This document shows positions 16,744 to 28,743 of a DNA stretch of 64,000 bases, piece by piece. The notes below the pieces were generated by a model. That model was not told where the DNA came from. It saw only the letters and a program-made list of their open reading frames with translations, and did not search any database. Where the stretch lies: assembly GCF_902498825.1 (NCBI RefSeq), contig NZ_LR701459.1, positions 2,465,890 through 2,529,889 on the forward strand. The letters run 5' to 3'. Source of the stretch: Rhizobium sp. EC-SD404. Lineage in GTDB: Bacteria; Pseudomonadota; Alphaproteobacteria; Rhizobiales; Rhizobiaceae. How positions within the stretch are numbered: the first letter of the stretch is position 1; the number at the start of each line of letters is the position of its first letter. Made by a program: the position numbers and the translations under genes.

Positions 16744-17771
16744 TTCTCGTCCACGACGAAACTCAGCTTGAACTGCACCCCGTCCGGCGGAAATGTCAGC
16801 GCCGCCTGCCCGCCGAGTTCCGGCCCTGCGCTGCGGCGAATGAGCGTCGTACCGAAACCCGCCGCTTCCGGCTCAACCACCGGCGGCCCGCCGCTTTCCT
16901 TCCACGTCATCTCGACCCGGCGTTCGCCATGGCGGTCGAGCGGGGCGGTCCAGGTCACGTCGACTCGGCCACTCGGCGTGGACAGCGCGCCGTATTTCGC
17001 GGCGTTCGTTCCGAGTTCGTGGATGATCAGGCCAAGCACCAGCGCCGAATTCGGCTGCAGATCCACCCTGCCTCCATCCATGACGATCTGGCGTGCATGC
17101 TTGCGCTGATAAGGCGCCAGAATGCGCTCGAGGACGTCGCGAAGCCCCGTGCTCGTCCAGTTCGCCTCGAAAAGAAGCGCATGGGCATCCGACATGGCGT
17201 GGATCCGGCCGAGCAACCGCTCTTCCAGGTCCTGCTTGGACACGCTGTGGCGCGCCGTGTTGCGGATAATGGAGGCGACGACGGCCAGCGTGTTCTTGAC
17301 GCGGTGGCTGAGTTCGTGAACCAGAAGGTCCTGCTGCTGGCGGGCGCGGCGCTGCTCTTCGCGCAGCCGCGCTTCGGCCAATGCGCGCTTCACGGCGGGT
17401 GCCAGCCGGATCAGGCGCTGTTTCAGCACGTAGTCGGTCGCGCCCTTGCGGAAGGATTCGATCGCGATCTCTTCACCAAGCACGCCAGATACGAAGATGA
17501 ACGGCGTCGCGGGCGCCATCTCCATCGCCATCTCGAGCGCCGCAAGGCCGTCGAAACCGGGCAGTGAATAGTCGCAGAGGATCACGTCGACAGCGTTGGA
17601 CCGCAGCGCTTCCTCGAAGTCGCTGCGCCCGACGGTCCGGAGGATTTCCACCGAGTCGCCGAGATCGTCCAGATGCTCCTGGATCAGGTCCGCATCGAAA
17701 TCGCTATCTTCGAGCAGAACGATCCGGGTGACGCGCGGATCGGCGCGTATGGGCTGCACGCTCATTTCCAT
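16722..17771 (-). CDS. Receiver-HWE/HRxxN histidine kinase
   Basis: A 349-residue soluble protein. An N-terminal receiver domain (about residues 15-130) has acidic pair E21/D22, phospho-acceptor D67 in CDYSLPG and a Lys at 117. It is followed by an HWE/HisKA_2-type kinase (about 150-340) with H156 in ELSHRVKN, which is the HRxxN signature. LGLIIHELGTNAAKYGAL is the N-box, and FGTTLIRR a G-box remnant. There are no membrane segments. It overlaps the preceding response-regulator gene by 10 bases, so it is last in the bphO-bphP operon. HRxxN kinases activate PhyR in the alphaproteobacterial general stress response; a REC-kinase arrangement resembles PakF-type proteins. The input is probably the operon's own phytochrome. 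Confidence 0.88.
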   Translation of the reverse strand: MEMSVQPIRADPRVTRIVLLEDSDFDADLIQEHLDDLGDSVEILRTVGRSDFEEALRSNAVDVILCDYSLPGFDGLAALEMAMEMAPATPFIFVSGVLGEEIAIESFRKGATDYVLKQRLIRLAPAVKRALAEARLREEQRRARQQQDLLVHELSHRVKNTLAVVASIIRNTARHSVSKQDLEERLLGRIHAMSDAHALLFEANWTSTGLRDVLERILAPYQRKHARQIVMDGGRVDLQPNSALVLGLIIHELGTNAAKYGALSTPSGRVDVTWTAPLDRHGERRVEMTWKESGGPPVVEPEAAGFGTTLIRRSAGPELGGQAALTFPPDGVQFKLSFVVDENGHSRSL

Positions 17772-18217
17772 TCGAGATCACGCAGCGGAGCAGGTTCGTT
17801 GAGCAGCGCCCAGAACACGCCGAGATTGCTGATGGCTTCCATGAAAAGGCCGAATTCCACCGGCTTGACCACGAAGGCATTCACGCCGAGCTCGTAGCTC
17901 GCGATCAGGTCCTGTTCTTCACGCGACGAGGTAAGCATGACCACCGGCACGCGCTGCAGAAGCTGATGCGACTTGATCTTTTCCAGCACTTCGAGCCCAT
18001 CGATCTTCGGCAATTTGAGATCGAGCAGAACGACGGTGGGCTCGCCTTCGTTCCGGCCTTCGAACCGGCCCCGCCGAAAGAGATAGTCGAGCGCTTCTTC
18101 GCCATCACGGGCGACGACGATTTCGTTGACGATGTTGCATCGTTTCAGTGCTTCAAGCGTCAGTTCAAGGTCTTTGGGATTGTCTTCGACGAGCAGAATG
18201 GGACGATAATCAGTCAT
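17762..18217 (-). CDS. Single-domain response regulator (Rcp/BphR type)
   Basis: A 151-residue protein consisting only of a receiver domain with no output. Acidic pocket E11/D12, phospho-acceptor D66 in LLDLKLPKIDGL, Thr/Ser at MLTSS and a switch Lys in VVKPVEF are all present. The insert RRGRFEGRNEGEP and the DLKLPK form are typical of Rcp1-type regulators paired with phytochromes. It overlaps bphP by 8 bases and the next kinase by 10, implying translational coupling. It is the expected phosphate acceptor of BphP; from there phosphate could pass to other proteins. Confident as phytochrome partner. Confidence 0.92.
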   Translation of the reverse strand: MTDYRPILLVEDNPKDLELTLEALKRCNIVNEIVVARDGEEALDYLFRRGRFEGRNEGEPTVVLLDLKLPKIDGLEVLEKIKSHQLLQRVPVVMLTSSREEQDLIASYELGVNAFVVKPVEFGLFMEAISNLGVFWALLNEPAPLRDLEWK

Positions 18218-20420
18218 CAGTCCTTACCTTAAGAGGGAGGCTGAAACCGAACGTGGCACCCTCGCCCACGCTCCCTTCCGCCCAGACACGACCATTGTGG
18301 CGATCGATGATGCGTCGAACCAATGCAAGGCCAATTCCCGTCCCTTGGAAGTCCTCGGATCGCTGCAGGCGCTGGAACACGCCGAACAGCTTGCCAAGGT
18401 AAGCCATGTCAAAGCCGACACCATTGTCGGAAATCTGATAGCAAATCTCGTCGCCATCGCGCCACCCACGAATTGCAACCCGTGACACTTCTTCGCGCGC
18501 AGTATATTTGACAGCATTGTCGATGAGGTTTTGCCAAACCTGACGGATCAGCGTCGGGTCACCCTCGGCGGTAGGCAATGGTTCCACGTTCCATTCGATG
18601 GATCGGCGTTCCAACAGGCGCGTGGTCGACAGGCGCGCCTCCGCCACGATCTTGTCCATGTCGACGCTCTTCAGTGTCAGCTGCGTTCGCCCGAGATGCG
18701 AGAAGTTCAAAAGGTCGTCGACGAGACGCCCTGCGGCAACCGCTGATTCGGCGATGCTGTCGAGGTAATGGCGAGACTTGTCGTCAAGATCGTTGGACCG
18801 ACCTTTCAGCAGTTCGGAATAGCCGACGATATGGCGAAACGGCGCGCGCAGATCGTGGGAGACAGAATAGGAAAATGCCTCCAGCTCCTTGTTCGAGCGC
18901 TGGAGACTTTCCGAAAGATCGGCAAGCGCCTCCGCCTTGCGCAAAACGATGCCGACGATGGCAGAGCGCAGATCGCGGGCGGCATCGAGTTCGGCTTCAC
19001 GCCACGGTTCCGACTTCAGCCGCACCTGGTTCCGCCACGCCTGGAACGATTGGCGCGGGTGAATCCGCCCGGCCTCACGCACCACATCGTGGGGATCGCC
19101 GCCCCATGTCACCGTTTTCACGACTTCCGGGCGAAACCAGATCAGCCAGTGCGGATAGAGTTCGGAAATGCGCACGGCCAACAATCCACTGGCCCGTTCG
19201 GCGAAACGGTCGGCTCCCGGAATATGCGAGGCGAGCGAATCCGTATGGAATTCGCTGACTTCCTTCGCTTCGAGAAATGCGATGATCGCGTCGATCGCTT
19301 CCCGGTCGGGCGCTGCGCCGAACGATGCGACCTCGTCTTCCATGGCGAACGCCGCACCGGTCGCACCGCCATGGGCAAGCAACTGGTCTTCCGCCTCGGC
19401 AAACGCTGTGCGCAGATCGGTTTCGCGCGCCATGATTGCCAGCATCTGGCGCTGCAGGCCGCCGAGCGTCACGCGGAGACTGGCATCATCGAGACGAGCC
19501 TGCGCAGAAATGCGCGCCGAGAACGACTGCACGGCGAAATCGGCCGCTGCACGCACATTGGCATAGACGTCATGCGCGTCGCGGCTGTGGCAAGCCACCA
19601 ATCCCCACAACTCCCCGTCCACGAGGATCGATACCGACATCGATGCGCCGGTGCCCATGTTGCGCATGTATTCCAGATGGATCGGCGACACGCTTCGCAG
19701 CGTGGCAAGGCTGAGATCGAGCGGTTCGCGGCGAATCGGATCGAACGCCGGTTCAAGGGGCACCGGCGCATAGATCGCAGTGGGTATGAGCCGCAGACGG
19801 TTCGCCCGATAGAGGTCGCGCGCTTGCGGCGGAATGTCCTTGCTCGGAAAGCGCAGGCCCAGATAATTCGGCAAGGCACCATTGTTGGCCTCGCCGATCA
19901 CATGGCCGTTCCACTCCGGGTCGAACCGGTAGACCAGCGCCCGGTCGAACCCCGTGATGTCCTGTACGAACGCCGCCGTCTGGCGCGCCGACGCCTGCAG
20001 ATCGTCCATCGCGCTGTCGAGCAGCGTCTGCGAGAAGGCCTGCAGCCGCACGAACAGCGCCTCGATGGCCAGTTCTTCATTCTCGCCACGCGCTTCGAAC
20101 TCGACGATCAGGCGGCCCTGCGCATTGCTGTGCATCATCACGGTCAGTGTCCGGCCGCCGATTTCAAAGGGCTGCTGGAACCGATCGTCTTCCGAACGCG
20201 CCGACCAGTCGGCGATCGCCTCGCGCAGACGCTGAAGCGTGTCGGGCAATTCGCGCTGCACCACGATATCGTCGCCGAGAAATGCACTCGCATTAACACT
20301 TGCCTGAGTCACGACAAGCGTTTCCGCATCCATCACGATCATGGCGCCGTGAGGCTGGATGCTTCCCGGAATGCGGATGGGTTCGCTCGCGCAGATTTCG
20401 AGATCGCCATCATCGCTCAT
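18210..20420 (-). CDS. bphP: Bacteriophytochrome histidine kinase
   Basis: A 736-residue red/far-red photoreceptor kinase; cytoplasmic. C10 (before EPIRIPGSIQPHG) is the biliverdin-binding cysteine. A PAS domain (about 10-115) is followed by GAF (about 135-300) with RFPSKDIPPQAR (the PASDIP region, D195) and SPIHLEYMRNMG (H248). The PHY domain (about 315-495) contains the tongue motif HPRQSF. HisKA has H522 in SYSVSHDLRAPF, and HATPase_c ends at about residue 730, with IDNAVKYTARE and GTGIGLALVRRIIDRHNG. The start overlaps the heme oxygenase stop by 4 bases. All key chromophore and kinase residues are present. Whether Pr or Pfr is the ground state cannot be read. Confidence 0.96.
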   Translation of the reverse strand: MSDDGDLEICASEPIRIPGSIQPHGAMIVMDAETLVVTQASVNASAFLGDDIVVQRELPDTLQRLREAIADWSARSEDDRFQQPFEIGGRTLTVMMHSNAQGRLIVEFEARGENEELAIEALFVRLQAFSQTLLDSAMDDLQASARQTAAFVQDITGFDRALVYRFDPEWNGHVIGEANNGALPNYLGLRFPSKDIPPQARDLYRANRLRLIPTAIYAPVPLEPAFDPIRREPLDLSLATLRSVSPIHLEYMRNMGTGASMSVSILVDGELWGLVACHSRDAHDVYANVRAAADFAVQSFSARISAQARLDDASLRVTLGGLQRQMLAIMARETDLRTAFAEAEDQLLAHGGATGAAFAMEDEVASFGAAPDREAIDAIIAFLEAKEVSEFHTDSLASHIPGADRFAERASGLLAVRISELYPHWLIWFRPEVVKTVTWGGDPHDVVREAGRIHPRQSFQAWRNQVRLKSEPWREAELDAARDLRSAIVGIVLRKAEALADLSESLQRSNKELEAFSYSVSHDLRAPFRHIVGYSELLKGRSNDLDDKSRHYLDSIAESAVAAGRLVDDLLNFSHLGRTQLTLKSVDMDKIVAEARLSTTRLLERRSIEWNVEPLPTAEGDPTLIRQVWQNLIDNAVKYTAREEVSRVAIRGWRDGDEICYQISDNGVGFDMAYLGKLFGVFQRLQRSEDFQGTGIGLALVRRIIDRHNGRVWAEGSVGEGATFGFSLPLKVRTDD

Positions 20421-21070
20421 GGCTTCTGCCTCGCGAACCAGCCTTCGAGACGTTGGAAGGTCGCATCTGCAGAGGCCAGAACTTTCGGCTTCATCCGCTG
20501 CGGCAGCGCATCGAGCGCTGCTTGCGTCTCGCGCCAGAGCGCCTCGCCATCCTCGCTTTGCAGAGAACTCAGCCCTTCAGGCGGATACCAGTCGTTGCCG
20601 CACGCCCATTGATCGATGTAGCGCCCGCCCGCCCGAGATCCCTCCAGCACATAGAGTATGCCGTAGCCCTCTTCGGTCGATGGGGTTGGCATGACGATAT
20701 CGTAGGCAACCGGCTCCTCATCGCCGCCAAGGCGCATCAGATCGGTCCGCATGAGATCGGCTCTCTGCCGCGCCGCCAGAAAGGCTTGATCGATCCCACA
20801 GGCAAGCAGCCAGCGCTCATGCGCGGACTGGAAGCCATGCATCTTCTCGAAAAACCTCACGAGGCTTCGGCGATCGATGGACCGGGCGTTTAGGCCGGCG
20901 GCACGTTCTGTCTGCTTGTGCGCGCGGGCCGTATGGTGCCGAAGCTGTCGCGAAAGGCTTTCCGGCGCCACCTCACCGGCCGAAGAAGTGGCAGTGGCTG
21001 AAAGAGTTGCCAGCAGCGTCATCTGAGCAGTCACCGCCGTGTTTTGAGAGCATTGCGACCAGACCGGCAT
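20417..21070 (-). CDS. bphO: Biliverdin-producing heme oxygenase
   Basis: About 217 residues from ATG at 21070; a second Met at 21022 would remove 16 residues, and a TTG lies just before the first. It opens heme to biliverdin, the chromophore of the phytochrome encoded next. The segment LSRQLRHHTARAHKQTERA contains the likely proximal histidine, and YVLEGSRAGGRYI matches the distal-helix glycine-rich region of bacterial heme oxygenases. It overlaps bphP by 4 bases (ATGA), so the pair is coupled. The electron donor is not encoded nearby. The identity rests on both sequence and the diagnostic neighbourhood. Confidence 0.92.
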   Translation of the reverse strand: MPVWSQCSQNTAVTAQMTLLATLSATATSSAGEVAPESLSRQLRHHTARAHKQTERAAGLNARSIDRRSLVRFFEKMHGFQSAHERWLLACGIDQAFLAARQRADLMRTDLMRLGGDEEPVAYDIVMPTPSTEEGYGILYVLEGSRAGGRYIDQWACGNDWYPPEGLSSLQSEDGEALWRETQAALDALPQRMKPKVLASADATFQRLEGWFARQKP

Positions 21071-21088
21071 CAATGCACGGCGGAACTT

Positions 21089-21113
21089 TCAGGTGACATG
21101 ATGGAGCACCTGA
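21089..21113. promoter_or_regulatory. inverted repeat upstream of the phytochrome operon
   Basis: TCAGGTG and CACCTGA are perfect reverse complements with 11 bases between, 19-43 bases before the bphO start. Position and symmetry suggest an operator, but no known regulator motif is matched. Confidence 0.4.
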
Positions 21114-21217
21114 CGGCTATCGATACAGGGTTTCATCCGACCGACGCAACCCGACCGCATTACATTCGAGACAGCTTAATTGAAGCGCCGACCCTGCCGA
21201 AATTGCCGTCTTAAATA

Positions 21218-22531
21218 TCATCGAGCCTGACGTTCCCGCCGTTTCGAAGCCCAGAAATCCAGCCGCTTGCGGATCTCGCGTTCGAACCCGCGCTCCGGCG
21301 GATCGTAGAAGCGCGTTCCGCTCAATGCGTCCGGCAGATAGGTTTGTCCGGAAAAGGCGTCCGGCGCATCGTGGTCGTATTCATAGCCGCTGCCGTAGCC
21401 TTCTTCCTTCATGAGCTTCGTCGGCGCGTTCAGAATGTGCTTTGGCGGCAGCAGCGACCCGTGTTCCTTGGCAGCCCGCATCGCCGCCTTGAACGCCACA
21501 TAGACGCCGTTGGATTTCGGCGCCGTGGCGATGTAGACGCAGGCTTCCGCCAGCGCCAGCTCGCCTTCCGGCGACCCCAGATAATCGTAGGCGTCCTTCG
21601 CCGCATTGGCGACGACCAGCGCCTGCGGGTCGGCAAGCCCCACATCCTCCGATGCCATGCGCAGGAGCCGTCGACCGATATAGAGCGGGTCTTCGCCCGC
21701 ATCGAACATCCGCGCCAGATAGTAGAGCGCTGCATCCGGGTCCGATCCCCGCACCGATTTGTGCAGGGCGGAGATCAGATTGTAGTGCCCGTCCTGACCC
21801 TTGTCGTAGACCGGCGCCCGCCGCTGCACGATCTGCTGCAGCGTCTCCGCGTCGACTTCCTCGCCGGGGCTCGCTGCGCGCCACACCTCTTCTGCAAGCG
21901 TCAGGATCGCGCGTCCGTCGCCGTCCGCCATGCGCAGCATGATCGCGCGCGCCTCCGCCGTCACCGGCAAGGCGCGGCCCTCCGCCTCCTCTGCACGCGT
22001 CAGAAGCTGGGAAAGGCTGTCGGCATCATGGGAGCGAAAGGAAAGAACCCGGGCACGCGACAAAAGAGCGGCGTTGAGTTCGAAAGACGGGTTCTCCGTC
22101 GTCGCCCCGATCAGCACCACCGTTCCGTCTTCCATGACCGGCAGAAAGCTGTCCTGCTGCGCCCTGTTGAAGCGGTGGATTTCGTCGACGAAGAGCAGCG
22201 TCTGCCGGCCAGACATGCGCCGGGCACGGGCCGTCTCGAACACCTTTTTCAGGTCCGCGACGCCCGAGAAGATCGCCGAGATCTGCTCGAAGGCGAGTTC
22301 CGTCTCGCCGGCAAGCAGACGAGCGACGGTGGTCTTGCCGGTGCCGGGCGGCCCCCAGAAGATCATGGACCCCAGCGAACCGGAGCGGATCATGCGGGTG
22401 AGCGCGCCATCGGGCCCTGTGAGATGCGACTGGCCGGTCACCTCGCCCAGCGATTTCGGCCGCAACCGATCCGCCAGCGGCCTCGGCGTGCCGCCGGTCG
22501 GATCGAGGCCATGGGTGAAGAGGTCGGACAT
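21218..22531 (-). CDS. rarA: Replication-associated recombination protein A (RarA/MgsA)
   Basis: A 437-residue AAA+ ATPase acting at stalled replication forks, interacting in other bacteria with SSB and DNA. The P-loop is GPPGTGKTT (residues 60-68), Walker B LLFVDEIHRFNRAQQD, and sensor 1 GATTENPSFELN. The C-terminal part contains KSVRGSDPDAALYYLARMF and GSGYEYDHDAPDAF, diagnostic for RarA versus clamp loaders. The start is ATG at 22531. Its stop lies about 150 bases upstream of bphO, which it does not obviously share a transcript with. A palindromic repeat copy (22546-22600) separates it from the DegP-type gene. Confidence 0.95.
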   Translation of the reverse strand: MSDLFTHGLDPTGGTPRPLADRLRPKSLGEVTGQSHLTGPDGALTRMIRSGSLGSMIFWGPPGTGKTTVARLLAGETELAFEQISAIFSGVADLKKVFETARARRMSGRQTLLFVDEIHRFNRAQQDSFLPVMEDGTVVLIGATTENPSFELNAALLSRARVLSFRSHDADSLSQLLTRAEEAEGRALPVTAEARAIMLRMADGDGRAILTLAEEVWRAASPGEEVDAETLQQIVQRRAPVYDKGQDGHYNLISALHKSVRGSDPDAALYYLARMFDAGEDPLYIGRRLLRMASEDVGLADPQALVVANAAKDAYDYLGSPEGELALAEACVYIATAPKSNGVYVAFKAAMRAAKEHGSLLPPKHILNAPTKLMKEEGYGSGYEYDHDAPDAFSGQTYLPDALSGTRFYDPPERGFEREIRKRLDFWASKRRERQAR

Positions 22532-22545
22532 GCGGATGTCTCTAC

Positions 22546-22600
22546 AGCGTTTCCAGGTGAAGTGGGTACCGGTTCACCTGGAAACGCGACAAATCAAAAA
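22546..22600. repeat. dispersed palindromic repeat, copy 1 (short form)
   Basis: A perfect 14-bp inverted repeat (CGTTTCCAGGTGAA at 22548-22561, its complement at 22573-22586) is followed by GCGACAAATCAAAAA. It lies between rarA and the DegP-type gene, and its last base touches the latter's stop codon. The same core recurs at 24839 and 40529. Confidence 0.85.
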
Positions 22601-24112
22601 CTAGCGGATGAACTGGCGCATCAGATTGCCGCCGCGGTCGATATCGAAGCGCCAGAGCCCCGCTCCGGCCTCCAGGATCTGCGCCAGCTGGTCGGGGCTG
22701 GTGATGTCGTTGCCGTTGACGGCGACCACGATGTCGCCGGGCCGCAGACCGTAGCGGGCGGCCGGCGAGCTGCCGTCCACATCGAGCACGACGACGCCGC
22801 CTTCAGGGCGCGAACGCAACCGCAGCCGCTGCGACACAGCGGGCGTGATGACAGCCACCACGGCGCCTGCCAGCGGGTTGCTGCCGGAGATCAGCAATTC
22901 GCTGGTTTCCGGCGGCGCCTCCAGCGCAACCTCGATCGTCTTCGTCTCGCCGCGCGACAGCACTTCCATCTGGGCCGTGCCGCCGATGCCGGCCGTCGCC
23001 AGCCGGTAACCCACCGCGTCCGGGTGCTCCACCGCCCGGCCATTGACGGCCGTCACGATGTCGCCGGGCAGAAGCCCCGCTGCAGCCGCAGGGCTGTCGT
23101 CCTGCACGTCGTTGACCAGCGCGCCGGAGATGCGGGGCGCACCGAGCGCTTCGGCGATATCGGCCGTCACCGGTTCGAAGGTCGCTCCGATGAAGGGCCG
23201 GACGAACGTGTCGTTGCCGGTCTCGGCCGCAGCCGCGACCGCGCGCACCATGTTCGCGGGGATGGCGAAGCCGATGCCGTTCGACCCGCCCGAGCGCGAG
23301 AAGATCGCCGTATTGATGCCGATGAGATTGCCTTCCATGTCGATCAGCGCGCCGCCGGAATTGCCCGGATTGATCGCCGCATCCGTCTGGATGAAGAAGC
23401 CGAAATCGGAAATGCCGACCTGGTTGCGCGCCAGCGCCGAGACGATGCCGCTCGTCACCGTCTGTCCGACGCCGAACGGGTTGCCGATGGCGAGCACCAG
23501 ATCGCCGACCTCGACCGCATCGGAATCGCCGAGCGGCAACGTCTCGAACTCGACTTCCGCATCGATCTTCAGAATGGCCAGGTCGATCGTCTCGTCCCTC
23601 AGGATGATCTCGCTCGCATATTCACGCCCGTCGGAAAACGCGATGCGGACCTGGTCCGCGCCATCGATCACATGGTTGTTGGTGATCACGACGCCGGATG
23701 GATCGATGATCACGCCGGAGCCGAGCGACGACTGTCGCTGCGAGCGATGCGGCATCTGCTGGCCGAAGAAGCGCTCGAAGAACGGATCGCCTTCAAACGG
23801 CGAACGCTGCCGCACTTCCCGCTCCGCATAGACGTTGACGACGGCCGGTGCCGTCTGGCGCACGAGCGGAGCAAAGGAAAGCTGCATCTCTTCGCGGCTT
23901 TCCGGCAGGCGCGTCGTCTCCTGTTCCGGCGCATTCTCACGAGCCGCGTCGCCGCGTGGCGCACCGCCGAGCAGATTGTCCAGCAGCCCCTCGAGAGGGC
24001 GCCCGGTACCGCTATCACTTTGCCCCTCCTGGGCGTTCTGGGCCATGACCGGGCTCAAGCCGACCATCACGGCCAAGCTCAGAACGGAGAACAGTCGGAC
24101 CAGCTTCTGCAT
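22601..24112 (-). CDS. DegP/HtrA family periplasmic serine endoprotease
   Basis: 503 residues from ATG at 24112, chosen for its GGAGA site and because it begins exactly at a signal peptide (residues 1 to about 24, ending VMAQ). The protease domain (about 80-270) has catalytic triad H147 (TNNHVIDG), D177 (ETIDLAILKID) and S252 (INPGNSGGAL). Two PDZ domains follow (about 275-370 and 390-500), each with a GLLPGDIV or GLRPGDIV loop. It degrades or refolds misfolded envelope proteins. The frame is open upstream to 24211, but that stretch is not protein-like. It is alone on its transcript. DegP, DegQ or MucD naming cannot be separated from sequence alone. Confidence 0.94.
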   Translation of the reverse strand: MQKLVRLFSVLSLAVMVGLSPVMAQNAQEGQSDSGTGRPLEGLLDNLLGGAPRGDAARENAPEQETTRLPESREEMQLSFAPLVRQTAPAVVNVYAEREVRQRSPFEGDPFFERFFGQQMPHRSQRQSSLGSGVIIDPSGVVITNNHVIDGADQVRIAFSDGREYASEIILRDETIDLAILKIDAEVEFETLPLGDSDAVEVGDLVLAIGNPFGVGQTVTSGIVSALARNQVGISDFGFFIQTDAAINPGNSGGALIDMEGNLIGINTAIFSRSGGSNGIGFAIPANMVRAVAAAAETGNDTFVRPFIGATFEPVTADIAEALGAPRISGALVNDVQDDSPAAAAGLLPGDIVTAVNGRAVEHPDAVGYRLATAGIGGTAQMEVLSRGETKTIEVALEAPPETSELLISGSNPLAGAVVAVITPAVSQRLRLRSRPEGGVVVLDVDGSSPAARYGLRPGDIVVAVNGNDITSPDQLAQILEAGAGLWRFDIDRGGNLMRQFIR

Positions 24113-24331
24113 CGTTGCAAATCTCCAGGAGGAATCGTTCGATTGATAGGTGGCATGGATGGCTGAAACAAGGAAAGCAGTCTCTCCGCGCATCAGATCG
24201 TCGCGAGCCACGTGCCACTAAAGGCGCGCGTGAAAATGTGATCGACCCGGAATGGCTTCCGTATGCCCCGCCGCCGAGTTCGGTGATATGATCGTGGCCG
24301 TGAATTAGCGTCTTCTTCGATGGAGGATCCT

Positions 24332-24772
24332 ATGAAGCATGAAAACCCCGATATCATGGAACTGGAAGCCAGGCCGCTTGCGCACAAAGCGCCGAGCATG
24401 AATCGGCGTGCGCGCGTCGCCCGCTGGGCAGCCTGCCTCGAAGCCCATGAAGGTCCGCTCGCAGCACTCCGGCAAATCGAGTTCATGGCACCCGAACTGC
24501 GCCGGGCCTACCGCGACCCGGTCTCGCCGCTCACCGTTGCCTTCAAAGACCCGGTGCTGCGGCAGGAGGGACTGGCCGGCGATACGCTCGGCGACGTCAT
24601 GGACTTCTTCGACATGACGCACGAGGACACGCACCGCCTGCTCTGCGACTGCCACTATCACGGTACGATGACGGGCCCCGGCCTCGCCGGCAGGCTGCGC
24701 CAATATGCCGGCAAACGCGAGGCGGGCTCGCTTTGGCAACGCGCGCAAAGCGTGCTGTCCGGTCGGGCCTGA
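24332..24772 (+). CDS. Conserved-looking protein of unknown function, His/Cys-rich centre
   Basis: 146 residues from ATG at 24332, chosen because GGAGG sits five bases before it (an earlier ATG at 24320 has no such site). There is no signal peptide or membrane segment. The middle is rich in acidic residues and ends in DMTHEDTHRLLCDCHYHGTM (about residues 94-113), with several His and Cys residues that could bind a metal, though no known domain was recognised. The tail is basic. It stands alone between the DegP-type gene (divergent) and dnaE (convergent), and a small hairpin starts at its stop codon. Codon use looks like that of its neighbours. Confidence 0.7.
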   Translation: MKHENPDIMELEARPLAHKAPSMNRRARVARWAACLEAHEGPLAALRQIEFMAPELRRAYRDPVSPLTVAFKDPVLRQEGLAGDTLGDVMDFFDMTHEDTHRLLCDCHYHGTMTGPGLAGRLRQYAGKREAGSLWQRAQSVLSGRA

Positions 24773-24784
24773 CGCGAAGCGTCA
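24770..24784 (+). terminator. short hairpin overlapping the stop of the unknown gene
   Basis: TGACGC-GAA-GCGTCA, 6 bp perfect; its first three bases are the TGA stop. A stronger 12-bp stem with one mismatch follows at 24804-24833, and the pair probably ends transcription. Confidence 0.5.
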
Positions 24785-24803
24785 CGAACGTTGCAGCGGA
24801 GAT

Positions 24804-24833
24804 TGCGGCGGCAGCGCGATAGCTGCCTCCGCA
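24804..24833. terminator. 12-bp hairpin before dnaE's 3' end
   Basis: TGCGGCGGCAGC pairs with GCTGCCTCCGCA with one mismatch and a 6-base loop. It may serve both converging transcripts. Confidence 0.45.
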
Positions 24834-24838
24834 CCTGA

Positions 24839-24939
24839 AGCGTTTCCAGGTCAAGTGGATACCGGTTGACCGTTCCGAAACGCGCCAAATCAAAATCTGA
24901 GTGCAATTGAGCGATTCAAAGAAAAGCGAAATTGCTCTC
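24839..24939. repeat. dispersed palindromic repeat, copy 2 (full form)
   Basis: The copy starts AGCGTTTCCAGG, contains the central ACCGGTT and GCGCCAAATCAAAA blocks, then ATTGAGCGATTC and GAAAAGCGAAATTGCTCT. The second half has its own imperfect ends (GAGTGCAATT / AATTGCTCTC). It aligns along its length with 40529-40628. It ends 9 bases from the dnaE stop. Confidence 0.85.
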
Positions 24940-24948
24940 TGGCTGCGC

Positions 24949-28422
<3,474 letters not shown>

Positions 28423-28629
28423 ACCGCCACACCCGCTCGATCAGAAAATTTCGAGGCGCGTTCGTGCACATGGGTCAGCCATGCGTCTGAACAGAATCGC
28501 CTTCCCGATAGTCGGCATGCGGTCGAGGCCTGTCCACCCACGGAGGGCGGAAACCGCCATCCGAGAAACTTGTCCCCACCATCCACAGGCATCAGCGGCC
28601 TAGAGAGGGTCGGCAGCGGGGTTCGCTGA

Positions 28630-28713
28630 TCACATCGCCATGAGGACGACGGAGAAACCGGCAATGAAGACAGACATGGAGGCTAGCGCGGCAACATCAC
28701 GAAGCATGATCAT
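28630..28713 (-). CDS. 27-residue single-pass membrane peptide
   Basis: ATG at 28713 is preceded by AAGGAGA six to seven bases upstream, a near-ideal ribosome site, and by a plausible sigma-70 promoter (28744-28772). The peptide starts MIMLRDVAALAS and continues SVFIAGFSVVLMAM to a TGA at 28632-28630: a short charged N-terminus and one hydrophobic helix, without other domains. It is too short for ordinary gene calling. It lies between dnaE and a TfoX-like gene, all on the minus strand. Function unknown; it could be a small membrane regulator or toxin-like peptide. Expression is inferred only from signals. Confidence 0.65.
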   Translation of the reverse strand: MIMLRDVAALASMSVFIAGFSVVLMAM

Positions 28714-28743
28714 CTGGATATCTCCTTTTCCTTATCTGATCTC

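Noticed and set aside
18768..20612. A 614-codon plus-strand frame
   Set aside because: Antisense to bphP, whose chromophore and kinase motifs are complete; low-complexity composition, no ribosome site.
21344..24166. A 940-codon open frame on the plus strand
   Set aside because: It lies opposite rarA and the DegP-type gene, which have full family motifs; its own protein is Arg/His-rich without recognisable domains, as expected of an antisense shadow in GC-rich DNA.
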